Shown here one piece after another: positions 43,501-51,479 of a stretch of DNA of 64,000 nt. Position 1 is the stretch's first letter. Each line of letters starts with the position of its first letter. Origin of the DNA: JBAZOO01 sp041648735. Its GTDB lineage: Bacteria > Verrucomicrobiota > Lentisphaeria > Oligosphaerales > CAITYL01. The notes below the pieces were generated by a model that made no database searches, was not told the DNA's origin, and saw nothing but the letters and a program-made list of their open reading frames with translations. The DNA lies in assembly GCA_041648735.1 (NCBI GenBank), contig JBAZOO010000004.1:62001-126000 (forward strand). Reading direction: 5' to 3'. Made by a program: the position numbers and the translations under genes.

Positions 43501-43832
43501 TATTTCAGCACCAGCGGCCGGCCGCTGGCGCGGTTGCGCGCCTCGGTGATGGCCCGCCAGTGGCGGACGATGTTCGCGTCGTACCCCAGCAGCAGCTCGC
43601 GCGGCAGGCGCTCGTGCTCCAGCACCCGCTCCGTCAAGGCGTAATGGAAGCGCGACACATTCTCCGCGTCGAACCCCTCCAGCTCCGGCGAATTCAGCAG
43701 CTTCGTCAGCTTTCCGAAGCTCTCAACCTCGAACAAGTCCAGCAGCCACTGGTTCAATACCAGCCGCTGCTCGAACTTCAGTCGCGGCGCGCCCGCCGCA
43801 ATGCCGGTTGCCGCTTTTTTATTGGGTTTCAT
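40560..43832 (-). CDS. Type III-like restriction enzyme subunit Res (DEAD/DEAH helicase-nuclease)
   Basis: The 1090-aa protein is a superfamily 2 helicase fused to a nuclease. Walker A is ATGSGKT (173-179), motif II is DEGH (276-279), and the second RecA-like lobe contains the GRGEGSEIIQLFGRGVRLKG block typical of type III Res. Near the C-terminus a PD-(D/E)XK nuclease site is seen as YPDFVVWL (Asp971) and FVDPKG (Asp988, Lys990). It would cut DNA after ATP-driven translocation. It is the last gene of a minus-strand module after SNF2 helicase and mod. One GCGGASTCCGC palindrome lies near each end. Confidence 0.88.
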   Translation of the reverse strand: MKPNKKAATGIAAGAPRLKFEQRLVLNQWLLDLFEVESFGKLTKLLNSPELEGFDAENVSRFHYALTERVLEHERLPRELLLGYDANIVRHWRAITEARNRASGRPLVLKYFQYLALLFTEIYLDRWFRDPAALLAELNGRLREFNAESAPGEKDRLPEYAPEDLNKLAFWMATGSGKTLLMHVNILQYRHYLEKNGRGRELNRIILLTPNEGLTRQHHAEFALSGIAAEPFQKDGRGLYAGKWVEILDIHKLRDTMGEKTVAIEAFEGNNLVLVDEGHRGARSEEGQWMRMRNRLCERGFSCEYSATFGQAMANAGDALKAEYARCILFDYSYKYFYRDGYGKDYHILNLKDDGAMGAAVQEDLRTLYLTACLLVYYQQLRLYRDDPGAWRPYQIEKPLWVFVGGSVNAVRTENRRQVSDVVEILLHLAEFAKRRETAIGRLRKLLEGTAGLLDNQGRDIFANAFDCLITAGVTPDRAAELYADIIATVFQAPGGNPAALHVELLKGADGEVALRLGNNTEPFGVINVGDAPRLCELCRAQAQDALVVAEREFSGSLFHGLGGVESTINLLIGSKKFTEGWNSWRVSTMGLMNIGRGEGSEIIQLFGRGVRLKGMGYSLKRTRHLPGVQHPPFVEKLETLNIFGIRADYMQQFKNYLADEGLQANEERLEFVLPVIKNLDGKKLQVIRLKEGLDFKRDGDRPVLKPLAVSELRQPVALDWYPKIQSLASGRGGGAAEAAKHEGRLTSHHLAFLDQRAIWFELQEYKNDRAWFNLNLEPEAVDRLLAEPDWYRLLIPPAELEFTGFDRVRVWQEIAVALLKKYCDRYYAFRKSEWEWPHLECRELTPDDPNFIPEYRVRVEQSQTAIIESLRQVEAMLKRKELKDYACGKLEVIACGQHLYEPLLCLDGTDGLVEVRPVPLNEGERDFVCGLRDYCRGAPAELKGKELYVLRNLSRGRGIGFFEAGNFYPDFVVWLLAGDRQQILFVDPKGLRNLHGPDDPKIAFHRTVKELERRLARPGLTLDSCILSETPHHQIAWWKGDDGRLMTERDFNARHVFFKAGGDSGTVVRQALGILGLKGGGDCAGMGAA

Positions 43833-43870
43833 GCTCGTCGTTCCAGAGGCTGTGTTATTTCACCGCACTG

Positions 43871-44020
43871 CGCGAGGGCCATCGAGGGCCAGCGATAACC
43901 GTCGAGAGCTTTCGCCGGCTCCCGAAGGCCCGCGACGGCTCCCGAAGGCCCGCGAAGGCTCCCGAAGGCTCCCGATGGCCCCCGAAGGCTCCCGAAGGCC
44001 CGCGATGGCCCTCGACAATG
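43871..44020 (+). repeat. 10-bp direct-repeat array C (15 units)
   Basis: Fifteen consecutive 10-bp units; most match NNCGANGGCY closely (CCCGAAGGCT, CGCGACGGCT, CCCGATGGCC). It fills most of the 232-nt gap between the start of res and the end of mod. All units read in the plus direction, opposite to the flanking genes. Confidence 0.95.
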
Positions 44021-44064
44021 GCTTCCCGCCCGCCCGGCGGCGGGCCGCATGCGCGTACCCCGCC

Positions 44065-47000
44065 TCATCCCCCGGCCTCCGTTCCCGCGAACATCAGCCG
44101 CGTGAATTCCTGCTCGATCAGCCGCACCTTCCAGGTCTGGTCCGGCCGCCGCAGGTTCTCCAACGTGTTGTCGCCGTTGACGTAGATCACGGCGAACTCC
44201 AGGTCCCGCGTGCTGTAGCCCTGCTTCTTGAAGAACTCCTCCAGCGCGGCATTGTCCACTTCGGCCAGGTTCCGCCAGAGCAGCAACGCCTTGTCGCCGG
44301 TCGGCAGCGTGCCGGTGACGACCCGGATGCCGCGGATGCGATCCAGGTTGCGCACCCGCAGGCCGATCAGGTAATTGAAGGTCTCCACCAGGTCAACGGC
44401 GGTTTCCCGCGTCTCCCCGGCGCTGCCGGTGGCGATCTTCAGGGTATAGGCGAACGGGTTCCGGAACCGGTCGAGGTTCAACAGGCTCGCGCTTTCCCGC
44501 GTCTCCGTGTCCAGCAGGTAACGCAAGGTGTAGTCCTCGCGCACCGCCGGATGCGCCGTCAGCAAACTCGTCTGCGCCGCCGTCCGCCGCGCTTCCAGAT
44601 TGTTCAACGTGTCCTCGTAGGACTCCAGCCGCAGGTACTTGAAACAGTGGGAGATCCCCGTGTCCCGCGCCACCGGCTTGCCGTCCTTCCAGTCCTTGGC
44701 GTAGACAACCTTCTGAATGCGGGGCGTGAGGACGGTGGCAAAGTGCTCGCCCATCTCGATCAAGATGTATTTGCGCTTGCCTTTGTCTTCGCGGTTAAGG
44801 TTGATTACAGCGTGCCCGGTGGTGCCGGAACCGGCGAAGTAGTCAAGGGCCACCGCAGTTTTTCCACAGGTCTGAGAGATGAACCGCCCGGGCAAGGTTG
44901 TTGGCTTGGGTGTGGGAAATACGCCGGTCTCACCAAAGAGTGCGGCGATTTGCTTCTCGCCGTCGGTGTAGTCGTGGAAAACCGACTTGGATACATTGGT
45001 TTCAACTTCGTGCAGGAAGCGCTTAAAACGTGGAAGCGTGGTCTCGTCCACACCCCAGGCAATGCGCCCGGCACGATTTAGTGCTTCAAAGCTGTCGCGG
45101 CTGTTGTCGTGCCAGGAGAGGGGCCACCGCCAACCCGTCTTTGGATGTATACACAATTTTCCGGTCGTAGGATGACAAGGTTCATAAAAGCGGAAGTTAG
45201 GGTCATTAGGATCGCGCGTACTATTTGCCTGTTTTTGGGCTGGTGCAGAAGCGTTATCCGGTTGGTACAAACACAGTCTTGCTCCCCGTTTTTTTGCCTC
45301 GGATTCGGGGATAATCGCATTATCGTCATCCCTATACTCAGGATTGTTGTATGCATAAAGTCCTCGCCACGGATCCTGTTTCTTTGTTTCCTCATCATAC
45401 AACAGCCCCTGTTCACGCAGTTCGAGCCGGTACTCCTCTATATGCCGCTTGAACAATTCTGCAATGGCTTGCTCTATTTCTGCGAGTGGCGGATAATTAG
45501 GATTGAGTTCCGCGACAAGCGCCATGACCTCGGCGTAACCGGGTTTTGGCTCCCGAAACATGGTTGGTTCACGCTCGGCCACCGCTCGATTGCGTGCGTA
45601 AACTTCAATGTATTCATGGTTTGTCGAATATAGGGGAGATTGGCTGTGCGTGGTATTCTGCGCCCAAATAAGCTCCTCCACGCGATTGCTGCTGCCAAAT
45701 GCCAAACCCAGTACTGCCTGAAGATTATCACGTTCGTTTTCATCAATGTTCGAGAACAATGCACCGTCTGCCCGTAAAAACGGCACTACGCTGGTCATCC
45801 GGTCATGCATCATGGTAAGCCACGAAGAATGTTGGTAGTTGTCTTTGTATGGGAAGCTATCGCCCAAACGATTATACGGTGGGTCAATCGTGATGCACTT
45901 GATCTGTTCCCGGTAGCGTTCCTGGAGCAGGTTCAGCGCCTGGAAGTTTTCGGAGTGGATGAGCAGGCCGTCGGTCTGGTCGTCGAGGTTGTCAATGGAC
46001 GCCAGCAGTTTTTCGGTGAACGCCGCCGGGAAGAACTTGGTGTCCAGCACCAGGTACGGGTTCTTTTTTAACCACGAAATACACGAAAGGCACGAAAATT
46101 TGCCTTGCTGATATTTGGGCGTATCCTCGTTCCCCGCTCCAAACAAATCCAGCACCGCCTCTTCTTTCGTGTCTTCCGTGTCTTCCGTGGTTATGAATCC
46201 CAGCTTTTCCCACTCTTCATACTGTTTGTGGTTCGCCGCGATCTCCGCGTACAGGCTCTCCGGCACGCGGTCGAGCGTGAGGCACCAATTGGTCTCGACC
46301 ACGAACTTCTTCTTCAGCCACAGCTTTTTCTGGAACTCCTCCAGTTGCGCCAGGAAATCAATGATCTTGTGGGCGATGCGGCGGATCGCCTTGAGCTTGG
46401 TCAGCGCCTGCTCGACCTTCTGGATGCCTTCCTGCTCGATGTCGTCGAGGTGCATGACCTCGTTCTTGAGGTAGAAATCGAGCTCGCGCCGGAGAAAGCC
46501 GCCGAGATCCTTGTGGATGAAGTAGTCGAAGCTGTTGCGGGCGGTGTAGTCGTCCAGGTGATGCTGGAGGACGCTCTGTTCCGAGGCGCTGCCGTCGGCG
46601 CGCCGCCATTTCCGTTCCAGTTCGGCCAGCCATTCCAGCTTTGCGCCAAGCCCGGCCTGGATGGCCGCGATGGCGGCACTGTTCAGCGCCGCCTGTTTCC
46701 GGCCTTCGGCATCCGGCCGGTACTCGAAAAAGAGTTCCAGCTCCTGCGCCTGCGCGGCGGGCGTGAACGTCTGGTTCGCCGCCAGGATGAAGCGGCGTTC
46801 CTTGCCGGCCTCGGCCTTGGTGTTGTCCTTCTCGGTGTCGGCGGCGGCAATCCTGAAATGGACGCGGCGGCCATCGGCGAGCTTGAAGCAATAGTCGCGG
46901 AAATACTCGCCGCTCTTGATGTAGTACTGGTCCTTGTTGGCCCAGTGCAGGTAGACTTCTTCGCCCTCGTAGGGGACGGCATAGACGCCGGGCTTGTAGC

Positions 47001-47394
47001 GGCGGAGCGCGAGGAAGTCGCCGTCATTGTAGTAGCGGCGGAAGAAGTCGTAGAGGCAGGAAAAGACCTCCTGCTCCAGCGTGGCCACATCCAGCAGCCG
47101 CCCATGGCGTTCCCGGAGTTCCAGCACCTTGGGCGATGCGTCCGGGGAAAAGCCGGCGGACTCCGCGGCGGCTTCGGCCTTCGTGATTTCCGCCTGTGCC
47201 TGGAGCCGCTCCAGATTCCGGGATTCATCCAGCGTCCGGCGGACCAGCGGCAGCAGGTCATCGCTCAAAAACTTGCTGATCTCGCCACGCTTGGCGTTCA
47301 TGATCCGGTAGATGCCGAAATCGAGGTCGGCCTGGTCGAGCATCAGCAGTTCGGCCAGCAGCGCCTTGAACTTTTCCAGATTGTTCACAGCCAT
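44065..47394 (-). CDS. Type III-like site-specific adenine DNA methyltransferase Mod
   Basis: The 1109-aa protein is an N6-adenine methyltransferase with the beta-type motif order. DPPYN (504-508) comes first, and the SAM-binding FAGSGTTG (853-860) comes second, with the presumed target-recognition region between. A long N-terminal helical part begins NLEKFKALLAELLMLDQADL. Residues about 402-441 derive from an in-frame palindromic insertion (46070-46192). The stretch encoding about 500-770 is visibly more AT-rich than its flanks, suggesting exchange of the recognition module. It should protect host DNA from Res. Confidence 0.9.
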   Translation of the reverse strand: MAVNNLEKFKALLAELLMLDQADLDFGIYRIMNAKRGEISKFLSDDLLPLVRRTLDESRNLERLQAQAEITKAEAAAESAGFSPDASPKVLELRERHGRLLDVATLEQEVFSCLYDFFRRYYNDGDFLALRRYKPGVYAVPYEGEEVYLHWANKDQYYIKSGEYFRDYCFKLADGRRVHFRIAAADTEKDNTKAEAGKERRFILAANQTFTPAAQAQELELFFEYRPDAEGRKQAALNSAAIAAIQAGLGAKLEWLAELERKWRRADGSASEQSVLQHHLDDYTARNSFDYFIHKDLGGFLRRELDFYLKNEVMHLDDIEQEGIQKVEQALTKLKAIRRIAHKIIDFLAQLEEFQKKLWLKKKFVVETNWCLTLDRVPESLYAEIAANHKQYEEWEKLGFITTEDTEDTKEEAVLDLFGAGNEDTPKYQQGKFSCLSCISWLKKNPYLVLDTKFFPAAFTEKLLASIDNLDDQTDGLLIHSENFQALNLLQERYREQIKCITIDPPYNRLGDSFPYKDNYQHSSWLTMMHDRMTSVVPFLRADGALFSNIDENERDNLQAVLGLAFGSSNRVEELIWAQNTTHSQSPLYSTNHEYIEVYARNRAVAEREPTMFREPKPGYAEVMALVAELNPNYPPLAEIEQAIAELFKRHIEEYRLELREQGLLYDEETKKQDPWRGLYAYNNPEYRDDDNAIIPESEAKKRGARLCLYQPDNASAPAQKQANSTRDPNDPNFRFYEPCHPTTGKLCIHPKTGWRWPLSWHDNSRDSFEALNRAGRIAWGVDETTLPRFKRFLHEVETNVSKSVFHDYTDGEKQIAALFGETGVFPTPKPTTLPGRFISQTCGKTAVALDYFAGSGTTGHAVINLNREDKGKRKYILIEMGEHFATVLTPRIQKVVYAKDWKDGKPVARDTGISHCFKYLRLESYEDTLNNLEARRTAAQTSLLTAHPAVREDYTLRYLLDTETRESASLLNLDRFRNPFAYTLKIATGSAGETRETAVDLVETFNYLIGLRVRNLDRIRGIRVVTGTLPTGDKALLLWRNLAEVDNAALEEFFKKQGYSTRDLEFAVIYVNGDNTLENLRRPDQTWKVRLIEQEFTRLMFAGTEAGG
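46070..46192. repeat. 123-bp palindromic element inserted in frame in mod
   Basis: The left end starts AACCACGAAATACACGAAAG and the right end is its inverted partner; the 29-bp terminal inverted repeats match at 24 positions. The length is exactly 41 codons with no stop in the reading frame used, and it is translated as part of Mod (ITTEDTEDTKE at one end, FSCLSCISWLKK at the other). It resembles small non-autonomous palindromic repeats that usually sit between genes. Confidence 0.8.
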
Positions 47395-47470
47395 GGGAAT
47401 CTCCCGGAGTCATGCAAAGGGGGAAGTGTCGAGAATTGCATTTGCTTTGAGCGGGGACACATTGGGGAGC

Positions 47471-47540
47471 ATCGAGTGCCAGCGGCCACCACCGATGCCC
47501 CTCGACGGCTCGCGAACGATCCCGATGGCTCTCGCCATCC
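47471..47540 (+). repeat. 10-bp direct-repeat array D (7 units)
   Basis: Seven 10-bp units, more degenerate than B and C (ATCGAGTGCC, CTCGACGGCT, CCCGATGGCT), lie in the 166-nt gap between mod and the SNF2 helicase gene. Orientation is the same as in the other arrays. Confidence 0.75.
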
Positions 47541-47560
47541 GTTGCCATGAAACCGCCATT

Positions 47561-50500
47561 TCACACGACCTCCCAACGGATGGTGAAAAGCGGCTCCACG
47601 GTGGAGTGCTGGGCAAGGCGGCGCTGGAGGCCGGCGATGAGTTCGTCGCGCTTGGCCTTGATGGCGTCCTCGACATCGAAGATGTCCTGGCGCTGGCGGC
47701 GCTTCTTCTTCTCCAGGCTGGCGATCTGGTTTAGGATGGCTTCCTGTTCCTTCAGCGTCGGGGCGATGCGCGCTTGGCGTTCCAAGTCCTTGATCTGTTC
47801 CTTGGTGCTGGCCAGTTCGCGTTCCGCGCCCTTGACCTGGTCATCGGCCCATTTTTCGAGCTGGTCCCGGGCTTCCTGGAAATGGCGGCTGTTGGCTTCC
47901 AGGCTTTTGGCCAAGGTTGCCTCGACGTGGCGTTGCGCGTCGGCGGCGAGGCGGGCTTGGGTTTCAGGGGCGGCAGCGCCGCGGTCCGCGACGGTGGCGG
48001 CGCAGAGGAACAGTTTTTCAGAGGTCTCCTGATCCACCGGCGCGCCGGCGTCGGTGACGGCGGAGAAGAGCAGATATTCCTCGCGGGCATAGCTGTCCAC
48101 GGCCAGGCGCTGGAGCGTCAGCCAGCCGGACTGCCCCTTGAGCGCCTCGAGCAAGGTCAGGCGCACCGGGTGATGGGAAAGGTCGAAGGTGACGTGCGCC
48201 GGCGGCGTGGCCGCGGCCTTGCCGCCGGCCAGGACATGTTCGCCCAGCGGATGCCCGAGGCGGTAGAGGAATCCGGACGGGATGGCGGGGTCGGTGGCGG
48301 CGGCGCCCTTGCCCTTGGCGATCAGGTGATAGCGCCCCGGCTGGATCCCGGGCGCGGGGGGCGTGTGCAGGTCAAAGGCGAGGAGGGGCTCGGCGAACTC
48401 CGCGGCGCCGGCCAGGATGAACTTGGTGAGAGTCCAGAATTGGGCGGAGACGCGGTCGAGCTGCCGGCGGGTGGCGTCGAACTGGACGCGCAGCCGGCTG
48501 TGGACGTCGGCATCGAAATGTTCGAGCAGCAGCCGCCGGGTTTCGGCCAGGCGTGACTGGATTTTCGCCTCCAGCTCGGCCTGGAGCCGGGCGAAGGCGG
48601 CCCGGATTTCCGCGGCCGTGCGGCACCGCTGGTGGATCTCGAACACGCGCCGTTCAAAATCCATGCCGGCTTCCAAGCTGCCGAGCACGTCGTCGGAGGC
48701 GCCGAAGACCCCTTCAAAGAGGTGGAACTTTTCGTTGAGCAGTTCGTGGACGCGCCGGTCCGCCTCATTGCGCTCGTTGAGGAAATTGATGACGACCACA
48801 TCATGTTCCTGCCCGTAGCGGTGGCAGCGGCCGATGCGCTGTTCGATGCGCTGCGGGTTCCACGGCAGGTCATAATTGATGACCAGCGAGCAGAATTGCA
48901 GGTTCAGCCCTTCGGCGGCGGCCTCGGTGCCGATGAGGATGTCGGCGCGGGCGGTGGCGAACTCGTCAAGGATGGCGGTGCGCACGTCCACGGGGAAGGA
49001 GCCGGTTGCCCGGCCGCTGTCCCGGTTCTCCGCCAGCCAGCGCTGGTACCGGGCGGCGGTGTCGGCATCCTTGTTGCTGCCGTTGAAGGACAGGACGCGG
49101 CCGGCATGGCCATTGGCTTCCAGGAAGGCTTTGACGAACTGCTGGGTGCGGCGGGATTCGGTGAAGACCACGGCCTTGCGGGCGGCGCCGCGCTTCGCCA
49201 TTTCCGCAAACCCGATCTCCAGGGCTTTCAGCAACGCCTTGGCCTTGGTGTCCACGCCGATGCCGCGCGCCCAGGTGATGAAGCGGGTCAGTTCCCCGGT
49301 TTCGGCAGCCAGTTTTTTCAAATCCACCCGGCTGGCCGGCGGTTGCGTCCCGGCCATTTCCGCCAGCGCCTGGCCGGCGGCGGTTTCGGCGTTCTCCTGT
49401 TCGACCGCCGCCTCCTCGGCGTCTTCGATCAGTTCGTCCAGGATTTCGTCGTCAAGCGTCTCGCCCTGGATGAGCAGTTCGGCGGCGCCGGCGTCTTTCA
49501 GGCAGGATTCGCGCCGGCACAAGAGCCGGTCGCGCAGCTTTTCCAGCGTGCCGGCCAAGGCCTGCGGGCTGGAGGCCAGCACCTTGCGCACCAGCATGGT
49601 GATGAGATGGCGCTGCCGCTCCGGCAGCGCGTAGCTGTCGGGCCGCCGCAGGTAGGCGGAAACCTCTTCGTAAAGCCGCTGTTCCGCTTCGGTCGGCGTG
49701 AACGGGCGGGTGATGAGATGGCGCGCGGTGTAGCGGACGAACTCGGTGACATTGCGGCGGAGCGTGCGCTGGCAGAACGCGCCGAGCCGGTCGCGCAGCC
49801 CCTCCAAATCGCTTCCGGCATTGGCGTACATGGAACGGAACGCCGCCGCGTCGCCGAAAATGTGCCCGTCAACCAGCCAGCACAGGCCATACAGCTCCAG
49901 CAGCGAGTTTTGCAGGGGCGTGGCGGTGAGCAGCAGCTTGTGCCGGCCCTCGACGAGCCGGTGGATTTCCTGGCCGATGCGGTTGCTCTCGCGGTAGGCA
50001 TTGCGCAGCTTGTGCGCCTCGTCCACGACCACCAAATCCCAGGCGGTCTGGGAAAGTGCGGACGCCTGTTGCGCGGCAAAGTGCATGGAGACAATGAGCA
50101 CGGCGTCGGTGGCAAACGCAGTGGCGCCGCCATTGCGCCCGGCCTGGCGGCACGTGGCGGCGTCCACAATCCGGCAGGGGAGGTTGAATTTGTCGGCCAG
50201 CTCCAGCGCCCATTGTTTGCGCAGGGAGGCCGGGCAGATGACCAGCAGGCGGCGTTTCTGTTCGGCCCAGGACTGGCAGAGGACCAGCCCCGCCTCAATG
50301 GTTTTGCCCAAGCCCACTTCATCGGCCAGGATCACCCCTTGCGCCAAGGGGGAGCGCAGGGCGAACAGGGCCGCCTCGATCTGGTGGGGATTCACATCCA
50401 CCCGCGCATCGAACAGCGAGCGCGAGAGCAGGTCAAGCCCCTGCCCGCCCTGCCGGGTCAGGTCGTGGGCGAAGTATTTGGCATGGTAGGGGGTGGACAT
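47561..50500 (-). CDS. SNF2/RapA-like helicase of the restriction-modification module
   Basis: The 979-aa protein is a SWI2/SNF2-type ATPase. Walker A is DEVGLGKT (60-67), DEAH is at 160-163, and the C-terminal helicase lobe ends with RIGRCHRYGQEHDVVVINF (about residue 550). The last 170 residues form a long coiled coil rich in Glu, Lys and Arg. Proteins of this type often accompany type III-like Mod and Res genes, where they may act in DNA translocation or restriction control; the role here is inferred. It is the first gene of the module, with mod 166 nt downstream. Confidence 0.88.
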   Translation of the reverse strand: MSTPYHAKYFAHDLTRQGGQGLDLLSRSLFDARVDVNPHQIEAALFALRSPLAQGVILADEVGLGKTIEAGLVLCQSWAEQKRRLLVICPASLRKQWALELADKFNLPCRIVDAATCRQAGRNGGATAFATDAVLIVSMHFAAQQASALSQTAWDLVVVDEAHKLRNAYRESNRIGQEIHRLVEGRHKLLLTATPLQNSLLELYGLCWLVDGHIFGDAAAFRSMYANAGSDLEGLRDRLGAFCQRTLRRNVTEFVRYTARHLITRPFTPTEAEQRLYEEVSAYLRRPDSYALPERQRHLITMLVRKVLASSPQALAGTLEKLRDRLLCRRESCLKDAGAAELLIQGETLDDEILDELIEDAEEAAVEQENAETAAGQALAEMAGTQPPASRVDLKKLAAETGELTRFITWARGIGVDTKAKALLKALEIGFAEMAKRGAARKAVVFTESRRTQQFVKAFLEANGHAGRVLSFNGSNKDADTAARYQRWLAENRDSGRATGSFPVDVRTAILDEFATARADILIGTEAAAEGLNLQFCSLVINYDLPWNPQRIEQRIGRCHRYGQEHDVVVINFLNERNEADRRVHELLNEKFHLFEGVFGASDDVLGSLEAGMDFERRVFEIHQRCRTAAEIRAAFARLQAELEAKIQSRLAETRRLLLEHFDADVHSRLRVQFDATRRQLDRVSAQFWTLTKFILAGAAEFAEPLLAFDLHTPPAPGIQPGRYHLIAKGKGAAATDPAIPSGFLYRLGHPLGEHVLAGGKAAATPPAHVTFDLSHHPVRLTLLEALKGQSGWLTLQRLAVDSYAREEYLLFSAVTDAGAPVDQETSEKLFLCAATVADRGAAAPETQARLAADAQRHVEATLAKSLEANSRHFQEARDQLEKWADDQVKGAERELASTKEQIKDLERQARIAPTLKEQEAILNQIASLEKKKRRQRQDIFDVEDAIKAKRDELIAGLQRRLAQHSTVEPLFTIRWEVV

Positions 50501-50597
50501 GCGGAGCGTGCGATGCTGGCAAAGAGTGGGCTGTCCTGTTCAGGCACCCGCGGGTGATGTCAACCGTGTCCCGGTGCTGGCTTCCATGGCCTTGGCG

Positions 50598-50626
50598 AAT
50601 ATAACGCCTAAGAGGATTTTGGGGAA
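50598..50626 (-). promoter_or_regulatory. Possible promoter of the restriction-modification module
   Basis: On the minus strand TTCCCC (50621-50626), 17 nt, TATATT (50598-50603), about 100 nt before the SNF2 helicase start. The -35 box is poor. Confidence 0.35.
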
Positions 50627-50672
50627 TACGCATGAATAGAGGGGATGGGTTGCTGGCGGCGGGATTGAGGTT

Positions 50673-50786
50673 ATGGAATGGGACGGCGAAATCACTCCGG
50701 AGATTCGGCGGAAGATCCGCGAAAAGCGTCTCCAGCTCCGCACCACCTGTCAAAGCATTGCCGCTGTGCTTGGCCTGGAACGTTGA
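50673..50786 (+). pseudogene. Small HTH-like fragment (37 codons)
   Basis: A short frame from ATG at 50673 encodes ITPEIRRKIREKRLQLRTTC and then a short helix SIAAVLGLER before a stop at 50784. The charged helix followed by a Leu/Ala/Gly turn resembles the start of an XRE-type DNA-binding domain, cut before the recognition helix. Its stop overlaps an ATG (TGATG) whose frame stays open but looks unlike a known protein. It may be the remnant of a regulator at the edge of the island or a genuine tiny gene; I cannot decide. Confidence 0.3.
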
Positions 50787-51014
50787 TGCAGACCATCCCG
50801 CGGGACCTCGAATTCCTGGATGCGCGCAGCGCGGGGCAGCCACGGCTGCGCCTGGAATTGCTGCGCAAGCTCACGGGCGTGACCCGGGAGATGCTGGGCC
50901 GGCTGGCCGCCGGGCTGGCGGCGGCGCAGTGGCGGCTCCGGCCACTAAAAATCGGGGCGGGGCTGGCGGCGGGGCAAACCGGCATTAAGGTATGTGAAAG
51001 CCAGAAAGCGGGGC

Positions 51015-51043
51015 TTGCCAATCGCGCCGCGGCGGAGTACAAT
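51015..51043 (+). promoter_or_regulatory. Promoter of the DUF6448-like gene
   Basis: TTGCCA (51015-51020), 17 nt, TACAAT (51038-51043), about 70 nt before the ATG at 51113. Confidence 0.6.
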
Positions 51044-51112
51044 GCCGCTAGGCGCTGGCACCGCTCCCTGGTCCGGTGGAAAAAAAACCAAACCAATGGC
51101 AGAGGTGCTCCC

Positions 51113-51400
51113 ATGAATGCTCCCAAACTCATCCCCTCCCTGCTGCTGCTGGCCACCTTGGCCGGCACTCTCCCCCAGCGCGCCGCGGCGCATTGCGACA
51201 CCATGAACGGCCCGGTGGTCCAGGCGGCGCAGCAGGCCCTGGCCAAGGGCGATGTGACCCCGATCCTGATCTGGGTGCAGCCGGCCGACGAGCCGGCCGT
51301 CGCCTTGGCCGACCAGGCGCTGGCGGCGAAGAGGCACGCCGGCGAGGGCGTGGCGGCCGGGCAGCATGGGCACGAGCACAAGCATGGGCATGAGGAATGA
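51113..51400 (+). CDS. Short secreted DUF6448-like protein
   Basis: The 95-aa protein has a signal peptide (MNAPKLIPSLLLLATLAGTL, cleavage after RAAA). A mature segment, HCDTMNGPVVQAAQQALAKG followed by VTPILIWVQ, matches my recollection of the start of DUF6448 proteins. It then ends early in a His/Gly/Glu tail (GHEHKHGHEE) that could bind metal. Family members as I know them are about twice this length, so the gene looks truncated or minimal. AGAGGTG precedes the start. Rubredoxin and asrABC follow in the same direction. Confidence 0.65.
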   Translation: MNAPKLIPSLLLLATLAGTLPQRAAAHCDTMNGPVVQAAQQALAKGDVTPILIWVQPADEPAVALADQALAAKRHAGEGVAAGQHGHEHKHGHEE

Positions 51401-51479
51401 GCTTTTTTGGCCCTGAGTCAGTTGCTGGCCGGGCGGGAGGCAACCGCCGCCGCCCGGCGAATCCCGAGGAGTGGCTGCC

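Noticed and set aside
43871..44020. CRISPR or coding repeat
   Set aside because: The 10-bp units have no spacers, and frames through the array give no plausible protein.
46070..46192. Insertion sequence
   Set aside because: It encodes no transposase and is only 123 bp; it is better described as a small palindromic element.
40560..50500. DISARM or BREX defence system
   Set aside because: The core genes of those systems (DUF1998 and PLD proteins, or BrxZ/BrxC/BrxL) are not present; Mod and Res fit a type III-like system.
50786..51112. Longer version of the DUF6448-like gene starting upstream
   Set aside because: The frame is open, but a promoter, ribosome-binding site and signal peptide all point to the ATG at 51113.
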